Shown here in pieces: positions 6,920-16,966 of a stretch of DNA of 41,173 bases. Each line of letters begins with the position of its first letter. The stretch's first letter is position 1. The DNA lies in contig CAMYKD010000042.1 of the NCBI GenBank assembly GCA_947258885.1, positions 1-41,173 on the forward strand, read 5' to 3'. A program made the position numbers and the translations under genes. Under the pieces are notes generated by a model. That model was not told the origin of the DNA and did no database searches. It worked only from the letters and a program-made list of their open reading frames with translations. Origin of the DNA: an uncultured Kiloniellales bacterium. Lineage in GTDB: Bacteria; Pseudomonadota; Alphaproteobacteria; Kiloniellales; JAKSDN01.

Positions 6920-8950
6920 CTAATCGGCGGCCTTGCGATCGGCGATCACCTTATCGGCCAGCTTGCCGGTCAGCTCCTGCAGGTGGTCGTACTTCCAGGC
7001 GAAGCTGCCGACCCCCAGGGTGAGCGAGCGCAGCTCGATCACCAGGTCGTGGATCTCGGACTGCGGCAGATAGCACTTCAGGTCGTCCCAGCCGGTCCAG
7101 CCGGGCTTGGGCTCGAAGCCGAGGATCTGGCCGCGCCGGCCGCTGACCAGGCTGTGGATCTTGTTGGTGAAGTCCGTGGGCACCGAGATGGTGACCTCGT
7201 AGATCGGCTCCAGCAGCACCGGCTGGCAGTTCGGCAGCCCCTCCTGCATGGCCATGCGGCCGGCCGTCTTGAAGGCCATGTCCGAGCTGTCGACCGAGTG
7301 GTACTGCCCGTCGAACAGCGTGACCGAGACATCGACCACGGGAAAGCCGAGCGGGCCGCTGTCCAGGTACTCCTTGACGCCATTCTCGACCGCCGGGATG
7401 TAGTTCCTGGGGATCGAGCCGCCGACGATCTTGTTGATGAACTCGAAGCCCTGGCCGCGCGGCTGCGGATTGATCTCGACCTGGACGTCGCCGAACTGGC
7501 CGTGGCCGCCGGTCTGCCGCTTGAAGCGCGAGTGTTGGGTCGTGCCCTTGCGGATGGTCTCCTTGTAGGCGGTCATCGGCGGGGCCATCTCGACGTCGAC
7601 GTTGTACTTGCTCTTCAGCCGCTCGACCGCCAGCTTCAGGTGCATCTCGCCCTGGCCCCAGAGCAGCATCTGATGGGTGCTCTCGTTGTGCTCGAGCGAG
7701 ATCGAGGCGTCCTCTTCGATCAGCTTGGCGATGCTGGTGGTCAGCTTGACCTCGTCCTGGCGGTTCTTCGGCGCGACGGCGAGCGAGAAGACCGGCGATT
7801 TCGCGTCGGGCCAGAGCATGTCGGACCCGGCGCTCCGGCCCTCGGCGGTGATCAGGTCTCCGGTCTGGAGGTCCTCCAGCCGGCCGAGCGCCACGACCTC
7901 GCCGGCCCCGGCCTTGGTGAGCTTCTGGTTTTCGCCGCCCATCATATGGTACAGGCCCGACAGGCGCTCGCCGGCCAGGGTCATGCCGTCCTCGATCTGG
8001 CCGTTCCAGATGCGGACGATGGAGAGCCGGCCGGTGTGCGCCTGGTGCAGGGTCTTGACCACCGTGGCGGTCAGGGCGCCGCCGATCGGAATGCCGAGGC
8101 GCTCGGCGGTCGTGGCCGGGTCCGGCCCCTCGTGGCGCAGCGCCTTCAACAGCCGCGTGATGCCGAACATGTGCTCGGCCGAGCCGAGGAACACCGGGAC
8201 GATCAGGTCCTTCCGCAGGTCCTCCGTGAGCTGTCCGTAGACCTCGTCCGGCGCCGGTATCTTGTCCTCCAGCAGCTGCTCGAGCAGGTCGTCGTCGAAG
8301 TCTGCGAGCGATTCGAGCATCTCCTGGCGCGCCTCGCCCTCGCGGTCCCGGACCGCCTCCGGCATCTCGATCAGGTCCGAGCCCTTGCCCTCCTGATAGC
8401 GGTAGGCCCGCTCGCTCACCAGGTCGACGAAGCCGGTCACGTCCTCGCCGTCACGGATCGGCACTTGGCGCAGCACCAGCGGGCTCGGCGAGACCGCCTG
8501 CAGCGCCTCGAGCAGGTCCTTTATCCGCGCGTTCGACTTCTCCATCTTGTTGACGAAGAGCATGTGCGGGATCTTGTAGTCCTCGAGGAAGCGGAAGATC
8601 GGCGCCAGGGTCAGCGCCCGTTCGGGCTCGGGCTCGGCGACCACGACGGCGACGTCGGCGGCCATCAGGGCGTTGCGGCTCTCCTGGCTAAGCTCGACCG
8701 AGCCGGGACAGTCGATGAAGGACCAGGCCTCGCCCAGGTATTCGGCGTGGGCGAAGTTGGGCTCGACGCCCATCTGGCGGGCGCGGGCCTCGGGCGTGCT
8801 GTCGCCGACCGTATTCCCTTCGGCGATCGACCCCTTGCGGTGGATCGCGCCCGCCGTGTGAAGCATGGCCTCGAGCAGCGTCGTCTTGCCGCTCGTATAG
8901 GGGCCGACAAGTACGGCACAACGTGGCGGCGATACCGTCTTTGTGGTCAT
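6920..8950 (-). CDS. EF-G-like translational GTPase paralogue with altered G motifs
   Basis: A 676-residue protein with the EF-G domain order: G domain, OB-type domain II (around LSIVRIWNGQIEDG), domains III-V (GGHGQFGDVQVEINP, then a C-terminal half ending in the GRRGQILGFEP region). The P-loop GPYTSGKT (16-23) is good. Other G motifs differ: the switch-II DTPGH is DCPGS (80-84), so the usual catalytic His is Ser; NKxD is NKME (134-137); and the RGITI Thr of switch I is missing (MGVEPN). This is the divergent alphaproteobacterial paralogue, not the main FusA, and it may hydrolyse GTP poorly or in another way. A strong AGGGAGGT site supports the start. It begins a minus-strand series leading into the hydratase. 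Confidence 0.88.
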   Translation of the reverse strand: MTTKTVSPPRCAVLVGPYTSGKTTLLEAMLHTAGAIHRKGSIAEGNTVGDSTPEARARQMGVEPNFAHAEYLGEAWSFIDCPGSVELSQESRNALMAADVAVVVAEPEPERALTLAPIFRFLEDYKIPHMLFVNKMEKSNARIKDLLEALQAVSPSPLVLRQVPIRDGEDVTGFVDLVSERAYRYQEGKGSDLIEMPEAVRDREGEARQEMLESLADFDDDLLEQLLEDKIPAPDEVYGQLTEDLRKDLIVPVFLGSAEHMFGITRLLKALRHEGPDPATTAERLGIPIGGALTATVVKTLHQAHTGRLSIVRIWNGQIEDGMTLAGERLSGLYHMMGGENQKLTKAGAGEVVALGRLEDLQTGDLITAEGRSAGSDMLWPDAKSPVFSLAVAPKNRQDEVKLTTSIAKLIEEDASISLEHNESTHQMLLWGQGEMHLKLAVERLKSKYNVDVEMAPPMTAYKETIRKGTTQHSRFKRQTGGHGQFGDVQVEINPQPRGQGFEFINKIVGGSIPRNYIPAVENGVKEYLDSGPLGFPVVDVSVTLFDGQYHSVDSSDMAFKTAGRMAMQEGLPNCQPVLLEPIYEVTISVPTDFTNKIHSLVSGRRGQILGFEPKPGWTGWDDLKCYLPQSEIHDLVIELRSLTLGVGSFAWKYDHLQELTGKLADKVIADRKAAD

Positions 8951-9032
8951 GGATACCTCCCTGCAGATCAGACCGTGGGGAAGGCCGATCGCGCTTCCTC
9001 ATCTGTTGCGGTCAATGGTTTCAAACTAGACC

Positions 9033-9063
9033 CCCGCCTTCAACAGAAAAGCGGGCTTTTTTT
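9033..9063 (+). terminator. Intrinsic terminator between divergent genes
   Basis: CCCGC (9033-9037) pairs with GCGGG (9051-9055), followed by C and seven T on the plus strand. No plus-strand gene precedes it, as the EF-G-like gene leaves in the other direction. It may end antisense or short leader transcription ahead of the promoter of the gene at 9170. Confidence 0.6.
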
Positions 9064-9080
9064 CGGTCCGGCCCCGGGAA

Positions 9081-9111
9081 TTGCCGTCCGGCGCCCCGAT
9101 CGTGCTATGCT
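9081..9111 (+). promoter_or_regulatory. Candidate promoter of the ribbon-helix-helix gene
   Basis: TTGCCG (9081-9086) and TATGCT (9106-9111) lie 59 nt or more before the ATG at 9170. The spacer is 19 nt, longer than the 17 ideal, so support is modest. Confidence 0.3.
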
Positions 9112-9169
9112 GAGCCAAACGCCGGGGCCCTCGGCTCAAAAATGGGCTCTCGGTCAGGGAGGTTACATC

Positions 9170-9481
9170 ATGTGTCAGATCTTTGCCGGACAGGATCCCG
9201 GCAACTACCGCTACATCACCCGTTCGCTGCGCTTGGCCGGCCACGCCACCAGCATCCGCCTGGAGGCCACCTTCTGGGATATCCTGGACGAGCTCGCGGA
9301 AAGCCAGGGCATGACCACGCCGCGCTTCCTGTCGACGCTCTACGACGAGGTCCTGGAGCAGCACGGCGGGATCGCCAACTTCGCCTCGCTGCTGCGCGTC
9401 AGCTGCGTGAACTATCTCAAGGGCCCGGCCGCAGTGGTGCACGACTCCCGCCGCGAGCTGGTCGCCGGCGCCGCCGAGTAA
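9170..9481 (+). CDS. Ribbon-helix-helix domain protein
   Basis: A 103-residue protein. The central stretch TRSLRLAGHATSIRLEATFWDILDELAESQGMT fits a ribbon-helix-helix: a short beta strand with alternating residues followed by two helices. This matches the RHH_4 type found singly in alphaproteobacteria. A DNA-binding role is expected from the fold, but partners and targets are unknown. The ATG has an AGGGAGG site (9156-9162) 7 nt upstream. It stands alone, 87 nt before the glyoxalase, so it may share that transcript. No antitoxin-type toxin gene accompanies it. Confidence 0.78.
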   Translation: MCQIFAGQDPGNYRYITRSLRLAGHATSIRLEATFWDILDELAESQGMTTPRFLSTLYDEVLEQHGGIANFASLLRVSCVNYLKGPAAVVHDSRRELVAGAAE

Positions 9482-9568
9482 GCAGGTGTAGTATCCCGCT
9501 ACCACCACCGGGGTCCCGCCAGGGGGTAGCCTAGTCCGGCCAAGAACAAGAAAAGCCGGGAGGGGGCG

Positions 9569-9964
9569 ATGGCGAAGGCCATCCATGCGATGATCCGGGT
9601 GCTGGATCTGGACAGGTCGATCGAATTCTACGGCAAGGCCTTCGGCCTCGAGGTCGCGGACCACTTCGATTTCGACGGCTTCGCGCTGGTCTACCTGCGC
9701 AACGACGAGAACGACTTCGAGATCGAGCTGACGCTGAACAAGGGCCAGAGCGAGCCCTACACCCACGGCAGCGGCTACGGCCACGTCGCGGTCTGCGTCG
9801 ACGACGCGAAGGCCGAGCATCACCGGTTCCAGGAGCTCGGGCTCGAGCCCGCCGACGTCAAGGAGTTCCACCGCGACGGCGCGCTGATGGCCCGCTTCTT
9901 CTTCGTCCAGGACCCGGACGGCTACAAGATCGAGGTGCTGGAACGGCACGGCCGCTACCGGTGA
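9569..9964 (+). CDS. gloA: Glyoxalase I (lactoylglutathione lyase) family, VOC fold
   Basis: A 131-residue VOC-superfamily enzyme, which converts the hemithioacetal of methylglyoxal and glutathione to S-lactoylglutathione. Two beta-alpha-beta-beta-beta modules are visible. The four metal ligands expected for glyoxalase I are present: His in AIHAMIRV, Glu in FEIELTLNKG, His in GYGHVAVCVDD, and Glu in YKIEVLER. Short length and lack of extra loops fit the bacterial Ni/Co-type enzyme. The ATG follows a GGGAGGGGG site. It precedes the Tat/GMC pair by 50 nt and may be co-transcribed with it. Confidence 0.85.
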   Translation: MAKAIHAMIRVLDLDRSIEFYGKAFGLEVADHFDFDGFALVYLRNDENDFEIELTLNKGQSEPYTHGSGYGHVAVCVDDAKAEHHRFQELGLEPADVKEFHRDGALMARFFFVQDPDGYKIEVLERHGRYR

Positions 9965-10014
9965 GGCGCCGGCCGCGCACCGCGGCAAGAGATCGAGAAG
10001 GGAGGAGGAACGAG

Positions 10015-10569
10015 ATGAGTAACAGTGGCATGAACCGCCGCCAATTCCTGCAGACCAGCGGCCTGGCGGCGGCCGGTGCGGCCGTGGTCGCGTCGGGATC
10101 GGTCATCATGGCCAGCGACGGCGCCTGGGCGCTCGAGCTGGACACCCTGACCGGGCACGAGGGCGTGACGCTGCTCGATATGTCGCGCCGGCTCTATCCC
10201 CACCCCTCGCTCGGCGACATGTACTACGCCGGCGTGGTCGAGCAGCTCGACGGCGCGGCCAAGGGGGACGGCGGGCTCGCCGGCCTGATCAAGGACGGCG
10301 TCGGCCAGCTCAATTCCGCCAAGGGCGTCGACTGGGTCGACCTCTCCGAGGGCTATCAGCTCGAGGTCCTGGAGTCGATGGAGGCGACGCCCTTCTTCCA
10401 GAAGGTGCGCGGCACCGCCGTGGTCGCGCTTTACAACAACCCGCTGGTCTGGCGCCACTTCGGCTACGAGGGCGCCTCCTTCGAGTTCGGCGGCTACCTC
10501 GAGCGCGGCTTCGACGACCTGAAATGGGCCGGCGAGCCGTCCGAGGACGCCAGCCCCAAGGCCGGCTGA
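10015..10569 (+). CDS. Tat-exported small subunit, gluconate 2-dehydrogenase subunit 3-like
   Basis: A 184-residue protein with a twin-arginine signal (NRRQFLQTSG, then an Ala-rich hydrophobic stretch ending WALE). The mature part is helical and Asp/Tyr-rich without Cys, matching the small subunit that accompanies membrane-associated GMC dehydrogenases. In such complexes the small Tat-bearing subunit carries the folded flavoprotein across the membrane. The start at 10015 has GGAGGAGGAACGAG directly before it. It is followed after 17 nt by the GMC subunit, which has no signal of its own. A third, cytochrome, subunit is not adjacent. Confidence 0.82.
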   Translation: MSNSGMNRRQFLQTSGLAAAGAAVVASGSVIMASDGAWALELDTLTGHEGVTLLDMSRRLYPHPSLGDMYYAGVVEQLDGAAKGDGGLAGLIKDGVGQLNSAKGVDWVDLSEGYQLEVLESMEATPFFQKVRGTAVVALYNNPLVWRHFGYEGASFEFGGYLERGFDDLKWAGEPSEDASPKAG

Positions 10570-10586
10570 GCGGGGAGGACAGGAAA

Positions 10587-12155
10587 ATGGCGAAATTCGA
10601 CCTCAACGACGAGACCGTCGTCGCCGTGATCGGCTCCGGTGCGGGCGGCGGGACCCTGGCCCACGAGCTCTGCGAGAAGGGCATCAAGGTGGTCCTGCTC
10701 GAGGCCGGCAAGCGCTACGGCATCGACGACTTCCAGAACGACGAGTGGGGCTCCTTCGGCCAGCTCTCCTGGCTCGACAAGCGCACGACCTCGGGCTCCT
10801 GGCGGGTCGCCAAGGACTTCGCGGGCCTGCCGGCCTGGATCTGCAAGACCGTCGGCGGCTCGACCGTGCACTGGGCGGGCGCCTCGCTGCGCCTGCAGGA
10901 GCACGAGTTCAAGGTCAAGTCGGCCTATGGCGGCATCGCGGGGGCCAACCTGCTCGACTGGCCGCTCGCCCTCGCGGACCTCGAGCCTTACTACGCCAAG
11001 GCCGAGGACAAGATGGGCACGACCCGGACCAACGGCATTCCCGGCCTGCCCGGCAACAACAACTTCAAGGTCATGTATGCCGGGGCCAAGCGGCTCGGCT
11101 ACAAGGGCGTGCACACCGGGCGCATGTCGATCAACAGCCGGGCGCGCGACGGCCGCGGCTCCTGCCAGCAGATCGGCTTCTGCTTCCAGGGCTGCAAGAC
11201 CGGCGCCAAGTGGTCGACGCTCTATAGCGAGATCCCCAAGGCCGAGGCGACCGGAAAGCTGGACCTGAGGAGCCAGGCCCAGGCGCTGAAGATCGAGCAC
11301 GACGCCGGCGGCAAGGTGTCGGGCGTGCTCTACGCCGACAAGGACGGCAACCAGCACCTGCAGAAGGCCCGCGCCGTCTGCGTCGCCGGCAACGCGATCG
11401 AGACGCCGCGGATCCTCCTGAACTCGGCCTCCTCGACGTTCCCCGACGGCTTGGCCAACTCCTCGGGCCAGGTCGGTCGCAACTACATGCGGCACATGAC
11501 AGGCTCGGTCTACGCGACCTTCCCAAGGCCGGTGAACATGTACCGCGGCACGACCATGGCGGGGATCATCACCGACGAGTCGGGCAACGACCCCTCGCGC
11601 GGCTTCGTCGGCGGCTACGAGATGGAGACCCTGTCGCTCGGCATCCCCTTCATGGCCGCGTTCCTCGACCCCGGCGCCTGGGGCGCGAACTTCGCCCAGG
11701 CCATGGAGGGCTACGAGACCATGGCCGGCATGTGGCTGGTCGGCGAGGACATGCCGCAGGAATCGAACGCAATCACCCTGCACGCCAGCGAAAAGGACCA
11801 GTACGGCCTGCCGGCGCCCAACGTGCACTTCGACGACCATCCCAACGACGTCGCCATGCGCAACCACGCCTACAAGCAGGGCTCGGCCGTCTACGACGCG
11901 GTCGGCGCCACGGCGACCTACGAGGTGCCGCCCTATCCCTCGACCCACAACCTGGGCACCTGCCGGATGAGCGCGCGGGCCGAGGACGGCGTGGTCAACG
12001 CCTTCGGCCAGGCCCACGACATCAAGAACCTCTTCGTCTCCGACGGCAGCCAGTTCACCACCGGCGGCGCGGAGAACCCGACCCTGACCATCGTGACCCT
12101 GGCGATCCGCCAGGCCGATCACATCGCCAAGGAGATGACGGCGGGCAATATCTAA
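10587..12155 (+). CDS. GMC oxidoreductase, FAD-dependent dehydrogenase large subunit
   Basis: A 522-residue flavoprotein. The N-terminal FAD-binding motif is VAVIGSGAGGGTLAHEL, followed by a GGSTVHWAGA stretch near the flavin. The C-terminal GMC_oxred_C part has the active-site region PYPSTHNLGTCRM and the FAD end motif FTTGGAENPTLTIVTLA. It resembles gluconate 2-dehydrogenase and related sugar or alcohol dehydrogenases; the substrate is not readable from sequence. The ATG follows GGAGGACAGGAAA. With no signal peptide it must be exported, if at all, bound to the Tat subunit encoded upstream. A strong terminator ends the transcript at 12181. Confidence 0.9.
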   Translation: MAKFDLNDETVVAVIGSGAGGGTLAHELCEKGIKVVLLEAGKRYGIDDFQNDEWGSFGQLSWLDKRTTSGSWRVAKDFAGLPAWICKTVGGSTVHWAGASLRLQEHEFKVKSAYGGIAGANLLDWPLALADLEPYYAKAEDKMGTTRTNGIPGLPGNNNFKVMYAGAKRLGYKGVHTGRMSINSRARDGRGSCQQIGFCFQGCKTGAKWSTLYSEIPKAEATGKLDLRSQAQALKIEHDAGGKVSGVLYADKDGNQHLQKARAVCVAGNAIETPRILLNSASSTFPDGLANSSGQVGRNYMRHMTGSVYATFPRPVNMYRGTTMAGIITDESGNDPSRGFVGGYEMETLSLGIPFMAAFLDPGAWGANFAQAMEGYETMAGMWLVGEDMPQESNAITLHASEKDQYGLPAPNVHFDDHPNDVAMRNHAYKQGSAVYDAVGATATYEVPPYPSTHNLGTCRMSARAEDGVVNAFGQAHDIKNLFVSDGSQFTTGGAENPTLTIVTLAIRQADHIAKEMTAGNI

Positions 12156-12180
12156 ATCTCCCTGTCTGAAGAACCTTGAC

Positions 12181-12210
12181 CCCGGGCCTCCCCTGGCCCG
12201 GGATTTTTTT
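12181..12210 (+). terminator. Intrinsic terminator after the GMC gene
   Basis: CCCGGGCC (12181-12188) pairs perfectly with GGCCCGGG (12195-12202) around a 6-nt loop, followed by A and seven T. It ends the plus-strand unit and separates it from the convergent PanE-like gene, whose stop is 8 nt further on. Confidence 0.92.
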
Positions 12211-12217
12211 CTCGGGC

Positions 12218-13138
12218 TTATGCCGTTCCTTCAGCGTAGGGCTTCAGCGCCCCGGTGACCTCGGCGTTGGCGGGGGTCTCGACGCCCAGTTCCTTGCCCA
12301 GGCGCGCGACCGTGCCGTTCAGCCAGTCGAGCTCGAGGCGGCGGCCGGCCTCGAGGTCGTGCAGCATCGAGGGCTTCATCTCGGCCGGGAAGGATTCCAG
12401 CTTCTTCAGCATCTCGACCTCGATCTCGGGCTCCAGGGCGACGCCCTTGGCCTCGCCGACCGCGATGGCCTCGGCGGTCAGGGCCTCCAGCATCCGGCGC
12501 CGCTCGGGCACGGCCAGCAGCTCGCCGGCGCTGCAGCGGTAGAAGCAGGCGGCGCCGGCTAAGGGCGCCAGGAACACGAACTTGCGCCAGATCTCGAGCG
12601 TGATCTCGGTCGAGACCGTGGCCTCGACGCCGGCGCCGATGCAGGCGGACAGCAGGCACTCCTGGCGCCACGACGGCAGGCCGTCCAGCTCGCCGAAGAC
12701 CAGGCGCGCGAAGTTCCCGGTATGGCGGATCACGCCCGGCTCGGCGATCGTGGCCGAGATCTGGGCGATGCCGCCCAGGACATGCTGCGGGCCCAGGACG
12801 CGCGCCAGGGTCTCCTCCGCCGTGACGCCGTTCTGCAGCGAGACCACGGCGCTATCGTGGGCCAGCAGCGACTTGATCCGCTCGGCCGCAGCCTCCGTGT
12901 CCCACAGCTTGACGCAGAACAGGACGATGTCGAAGAGCCCGGCCGTACGCGGGTCGTCGAAGAGCTGCGGGCTCTTTATGTGCAGGTCGCCCAGCGGCGA
13001 GAGCACGATCAGGCCGTCGTCTTCCATGGCCGCGCGGTGCGCGCCGCGGGCGACGAAGGTGACCTCGTTGCCGTCGGCGGCCAGGCGCGCCCCGAAGTAC
13101 CCGCCGACCCCGCCGGCCCCGACGATGAGGAACTTCAT
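12218..13138 (-). CDS. 2-dehydropantoate 2-reductase (PanE/ApbA) family protein
   Basis: A 306-residue NADP-dependent reductase. The N-terminal Rossmann motif is GAGGVGGYFGARLA; VVSLQNGVTAEE and the C-terminal helical domain with EIWRKFVFLAPLAGA follow. The catalytic Lys of the family is present (WRK), but the Asn four residues later in true PanE is not, so the substrate may be another 2-oxo acid. It sits 32 nt downstream of the aspartate aminotransferase on the same strand, which suggests a shared transcript. The ORF ends at a convergent junction with the GMC terminator. Confidence 0.82.
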   Translation of the reverse strand: MKFLIVGAGGVGGYFGARLAADGNEVTFVARGAHRAAMEDDGLIVLSPLGDLHIKSPQLFDDPRTAGLFDIVLFCVKLWDTEAAAERIKSLLAHDSAVVSLQNGVTAEETLARVLGPQHVLGGIAQISATIAEPGVIRHTGNFARLVFGELDGLPSWRQECLLSACIGAGVEATVSTEITLEIWRKFVFLAPLAGAACFYRCSAGELLAVPERRRMLEALTAEAIAVGEAKGVALEPEIEVEMLKKLESFPAEMKPSMLHDLEAGRRLELDWLNGTVARLGKELGVETPANAEVTGALKPYAEGTA

Positions 13139-13170
13139 GGCGCGCGCACCAGCTGCCTATCTCGCGTCCG

Positions 13171-14622
<1,452 letters not shown>

Positions 14623-14643
14623 TCAGGAACAGGGGGAACCAAC

Positions 14644-16965
14644 ATGTCCACTAGAGCAACCTCCCATCGGGCCGCCGGCGTCTTCCCGCCCCGCGCCAGG
14701 ACGATCCTGCGGCGCTCGCTCGCCGTGGTCGCGGCGACCTTGGCGACCGGCCTGGTCACGCTCCTGGCCGCTCTCCTGCTGCCCCAGGCCGTCGGTGCCG
14801 CCCAGCCCGCCGCGCCCTTCGCCGAGGGTCCGCCGCCCGCCGGGCTGTTCTTCAAGGCGGGACGCGACGATGCCCTGTTCGAGGCGCCGACCCTGAAGAG
14901 CGACGTCGCCGTGGAGGTCAACGGGCGGGTCGCCCGGGTCAAGGTTCGCCAGCGGTTCCACAATCCCTCGGCCGCCTGGCTCGAGGGCGTCTACGTCTTC
15001 CCGCTGCCCGAACGCTCGGCGGTCGACCGCCTGGTCATGACCGTGGGCCAGCGCCGCATCGAAGGCCGGATTCTCGAGAAGGAGGCCGCGGAAAAGGTCT
15101 ACCGCGAGGCCGCCGCCCAGGGCCGGCGCGCCAGCCTCCTGAGCAGCGAGCGCCCCAACGTCTTCGTCACGTCGCTCGCCAACGTCGGTCCCGGCGAGGA
15201 GGTGTCGATCGAGATCGAATACCAGGACCAAGTGGCCTACGACGGCGGCCGGTTCAGCTATCGCTTCCCCATGGTGGTGGCGCCGCGCTACACCCCCGCC
15301 CCTGAGTCCGCGCCCCTGGTCAAGGCGCCCCCGGGTCCGGCCGGGCCGCCGGCCCGGGCGCAGCCGATCGCCCTCCGGCCGTCCGCACCCGAGGCCGATC
15401 CGGCCGGCGAGGCGCGCGGCCGCGATCTCTTCGGGCCGGTGCGCCGCCCCGAGGAAGGCTTGGCGAACCCGGTCAGCCTGCGCGTCTCCCTCGACGCCGG
15501 CCTGCCCCTGGACCGGATCGCGAGCCTCTACCATCCCGTCTCGATCGAAGAGCGCGCCGAGGGCCGCTGGCTGATTACCCTGGCCGACGGCAGCGTTCCC
15601 GCCGACCGCGACTTCCTGCTGGAATGGCGCCCTGCCGTGGGCGCGGAGCCGCAGGCCGCGGTTTTCGCCGAGGAGATCGACGGCGACAGCTACCTGCTGG
15701 TCAGCCTGCTGCCGCCCCAGGCGGGCGAGAACGAGGCGGGCGAGGACGGTGAGGATCCTCGGCCGGGCCAACCGCGCGACCTGATCTTCGTGATCGACAC
15801 CTCCGGCTCGATGCACGGCCGCTCGATCGAGCAGGCCAGGCAGGCGGTGTCGCTCGCCCTCGACCGGCTCGCCCCCGGCGACCGCTTCAACGTCATCCGT
15901 TTCGACAGCACGACCCGGTCCCTGTTTCTCGGGGCCCGCCCGGCGAACCGCGACAACCTGCGGCGGGCCAAGGCCTACGTCCGGGCGCTGGAGGCCGAGG
16001 GCGGCACCGAGATGCGGTCCGCGCTCAACCTGGCGCTCGACGAGGTGCCGTTGCCCGGGCGCCTGCGCCAGATCGTGTTTCTGACCGACGGCGCGGTCGG
16101 CAACGAGCACGAGCTGTTCCTGACCATCGCCGCGCGCTTGGCCGAGGCGCGCCTCTTCACCGTCGGCATCGGCTCCGCCCCCAACAGCTACTTCATGCGC
16201 AAGGCGGCCGAGCTGGGCCGCGGCAGCTTCACCTACATCGGCGACCCGCGCGAGGTTGCCGAGCGCATGTCCGGGCTGTTCCGCAAGCTCGAACGGCCGG
16301 CGCTGACCGACCTGACCGCGGACTGGCCCGAGGCGGTCCAAAGCGCGGTGGCGTTTCATCCGGCCACGCTGCCGGATCTCTATGCCGACCAGCCGGTCGG
16401 TTTCGCCGCCCGCATCGAAGGGGTGACCCTCGACCGCCTCGAGGGCGCGCTGCGGCTGAGCGCCCGCCGCGGCGAGGCCATCTGGCAGCGAAGCGTCCGC
16501 CTCGCCGCCGTCGCGCCGGCGCCCGGCGTCGCGGCGATCTGGGCGCGCGCCAAATTCGCGGATATCCAGGACGGGCTCTACCGGGGCCGCGACCGGGCGG
16601 CGGTGCGCAAGGATGCCGTCGCGCTCGCCCTGAAGCATCGCCTGGTCACGACCTACACCAGCCTGGTGGCGGTCGACGAGGTCAAGGCGCGGCCCGAGGG
16701 GGCGCCCCTGGACAGCGCCGAGGTGCCGCGCAACCTGCCGCACGGCATGGACTACGACAAGGTCTTCGGCGCCGCCGAGCAGACCATGCCGCTGCGCAGC
16801 CTGCCGGCCCCGCTGATGCGGGAGGCGGCGGCCCGGGGCGTCGGTGTCGGCCTGCCGCAGACGGCCACGCCGGCCGAGGTGCTGGCGCTGAGCGGCCTGA
16901 GCTTTCTCCTGCTCGGCCTGGTGTTCCTGATCGCGGTCGGCCGGATTCGACAGGCAGGGATCTAG
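14644..16965 (+). CDS. VIT/VWA sortase-target surface protein
   Basis: A 773-residue exported protein. An N-terminal hydrophobic segment (about 23-52) is followed by a VIT domain (about 80-215, with RFHNPSAAWLEGVYVFPLPE) and a VWA domain near 379-560 with an intact MIDAS (DTSGS at about 385). The C-terminus has the sorting signal LPQTAT (from residue 737), a hydrophobic helix and a short basic tail. This is the layout of the marine proteobacterial sortase target family, where one substrate is paired with one sortase. Metal-dependent protein binding by the VWA and attachment at the cell envelope are expected. The sortase gene starts 1 nt after its stop. The start has GGGGGAACCAAC before ATG. 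Confidence 0.92.
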   Translation: MSTRATSHRAAGVFPPRARTILRRSLAVVAATLATGLVTLLAALLLPQAVGAAQPAAPFAEGPPPAGLFFKAGRDDALFEAPTLKSDVAVEVNGRVARVKVRQRFHNPSAAWLEGVYVFPLPERSAVDRLVMTVGQRRIEGRILEKEAAEKVYREAAAQGRRASLLSSERPNVFVTSLANVGPGEEVSIEIEYQDQVAYDGGRFSYRFPMVVAPRYTPAPESAPLVKAPPGPAGPPARAQPIALRPSAPEADPAGEARGRDLFGPVRRPEEGLANPVSLRVSLDAGLPLDRIASLYHPVSIEERAEGRWLITLADGSVPADRDFLLEWRPAVGAEPQAAVFAEEIDGDSYLLVSLLPPQAGENEAGEDGEDPRPGQPRDLIFVIDTSGSMHGRSIEQARQAVSLALDRLAPGDRFNVIRFDSTTRSLFLGARPANRDNLRRAKAYVRALEAEGGTEMRSALNLALDEVPLPGRLRQIVFLTDGAVGNEHELFLTIAARLAEARLFTVGIGSAPNSYFMRKAAELGRGSFTYIGDPREVAERMSGLFRKLERPALTDLTADWPEAVQSAVAFHPATLPDLYADQPVGFAARIEGVTLDRLEGALRLSARRGEAIWQRSVRLAAVAPAPGVAAIWARAKFADIQDGLYRGRDRAAVRKDAVALALKHRLVTTYTSLVAVDEVKARPEGAPLDSAEVPRNLPHGMDYDKVFGAAEQTMPLRSLPAPLMREAAARGVGVGLPQTATPAEVLALSGLSFLLLGLVFLIAVGRIRQAGI

Positions 16966-16966
16966 G

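Noticed and set aside
6011-9481. A very long plus-strand open frame (over 1,100 codons) opposite the hydratase and EF-G-like genes
   Set aside because: It is antisense to two clear genes, has low-complexity Arg/Gly/Asp/Leu composition without domains, and only its end matches the ribbon-helix-helix gene. GC-rich DNA gives such shadows.
9485-9540. GCTACC/GGTAGC hairpin after the ribbon-helix-helix gene as a terminator
   Set aside because: There is no T tract after it, so it may be only a chance fold in the 87-nt gap.
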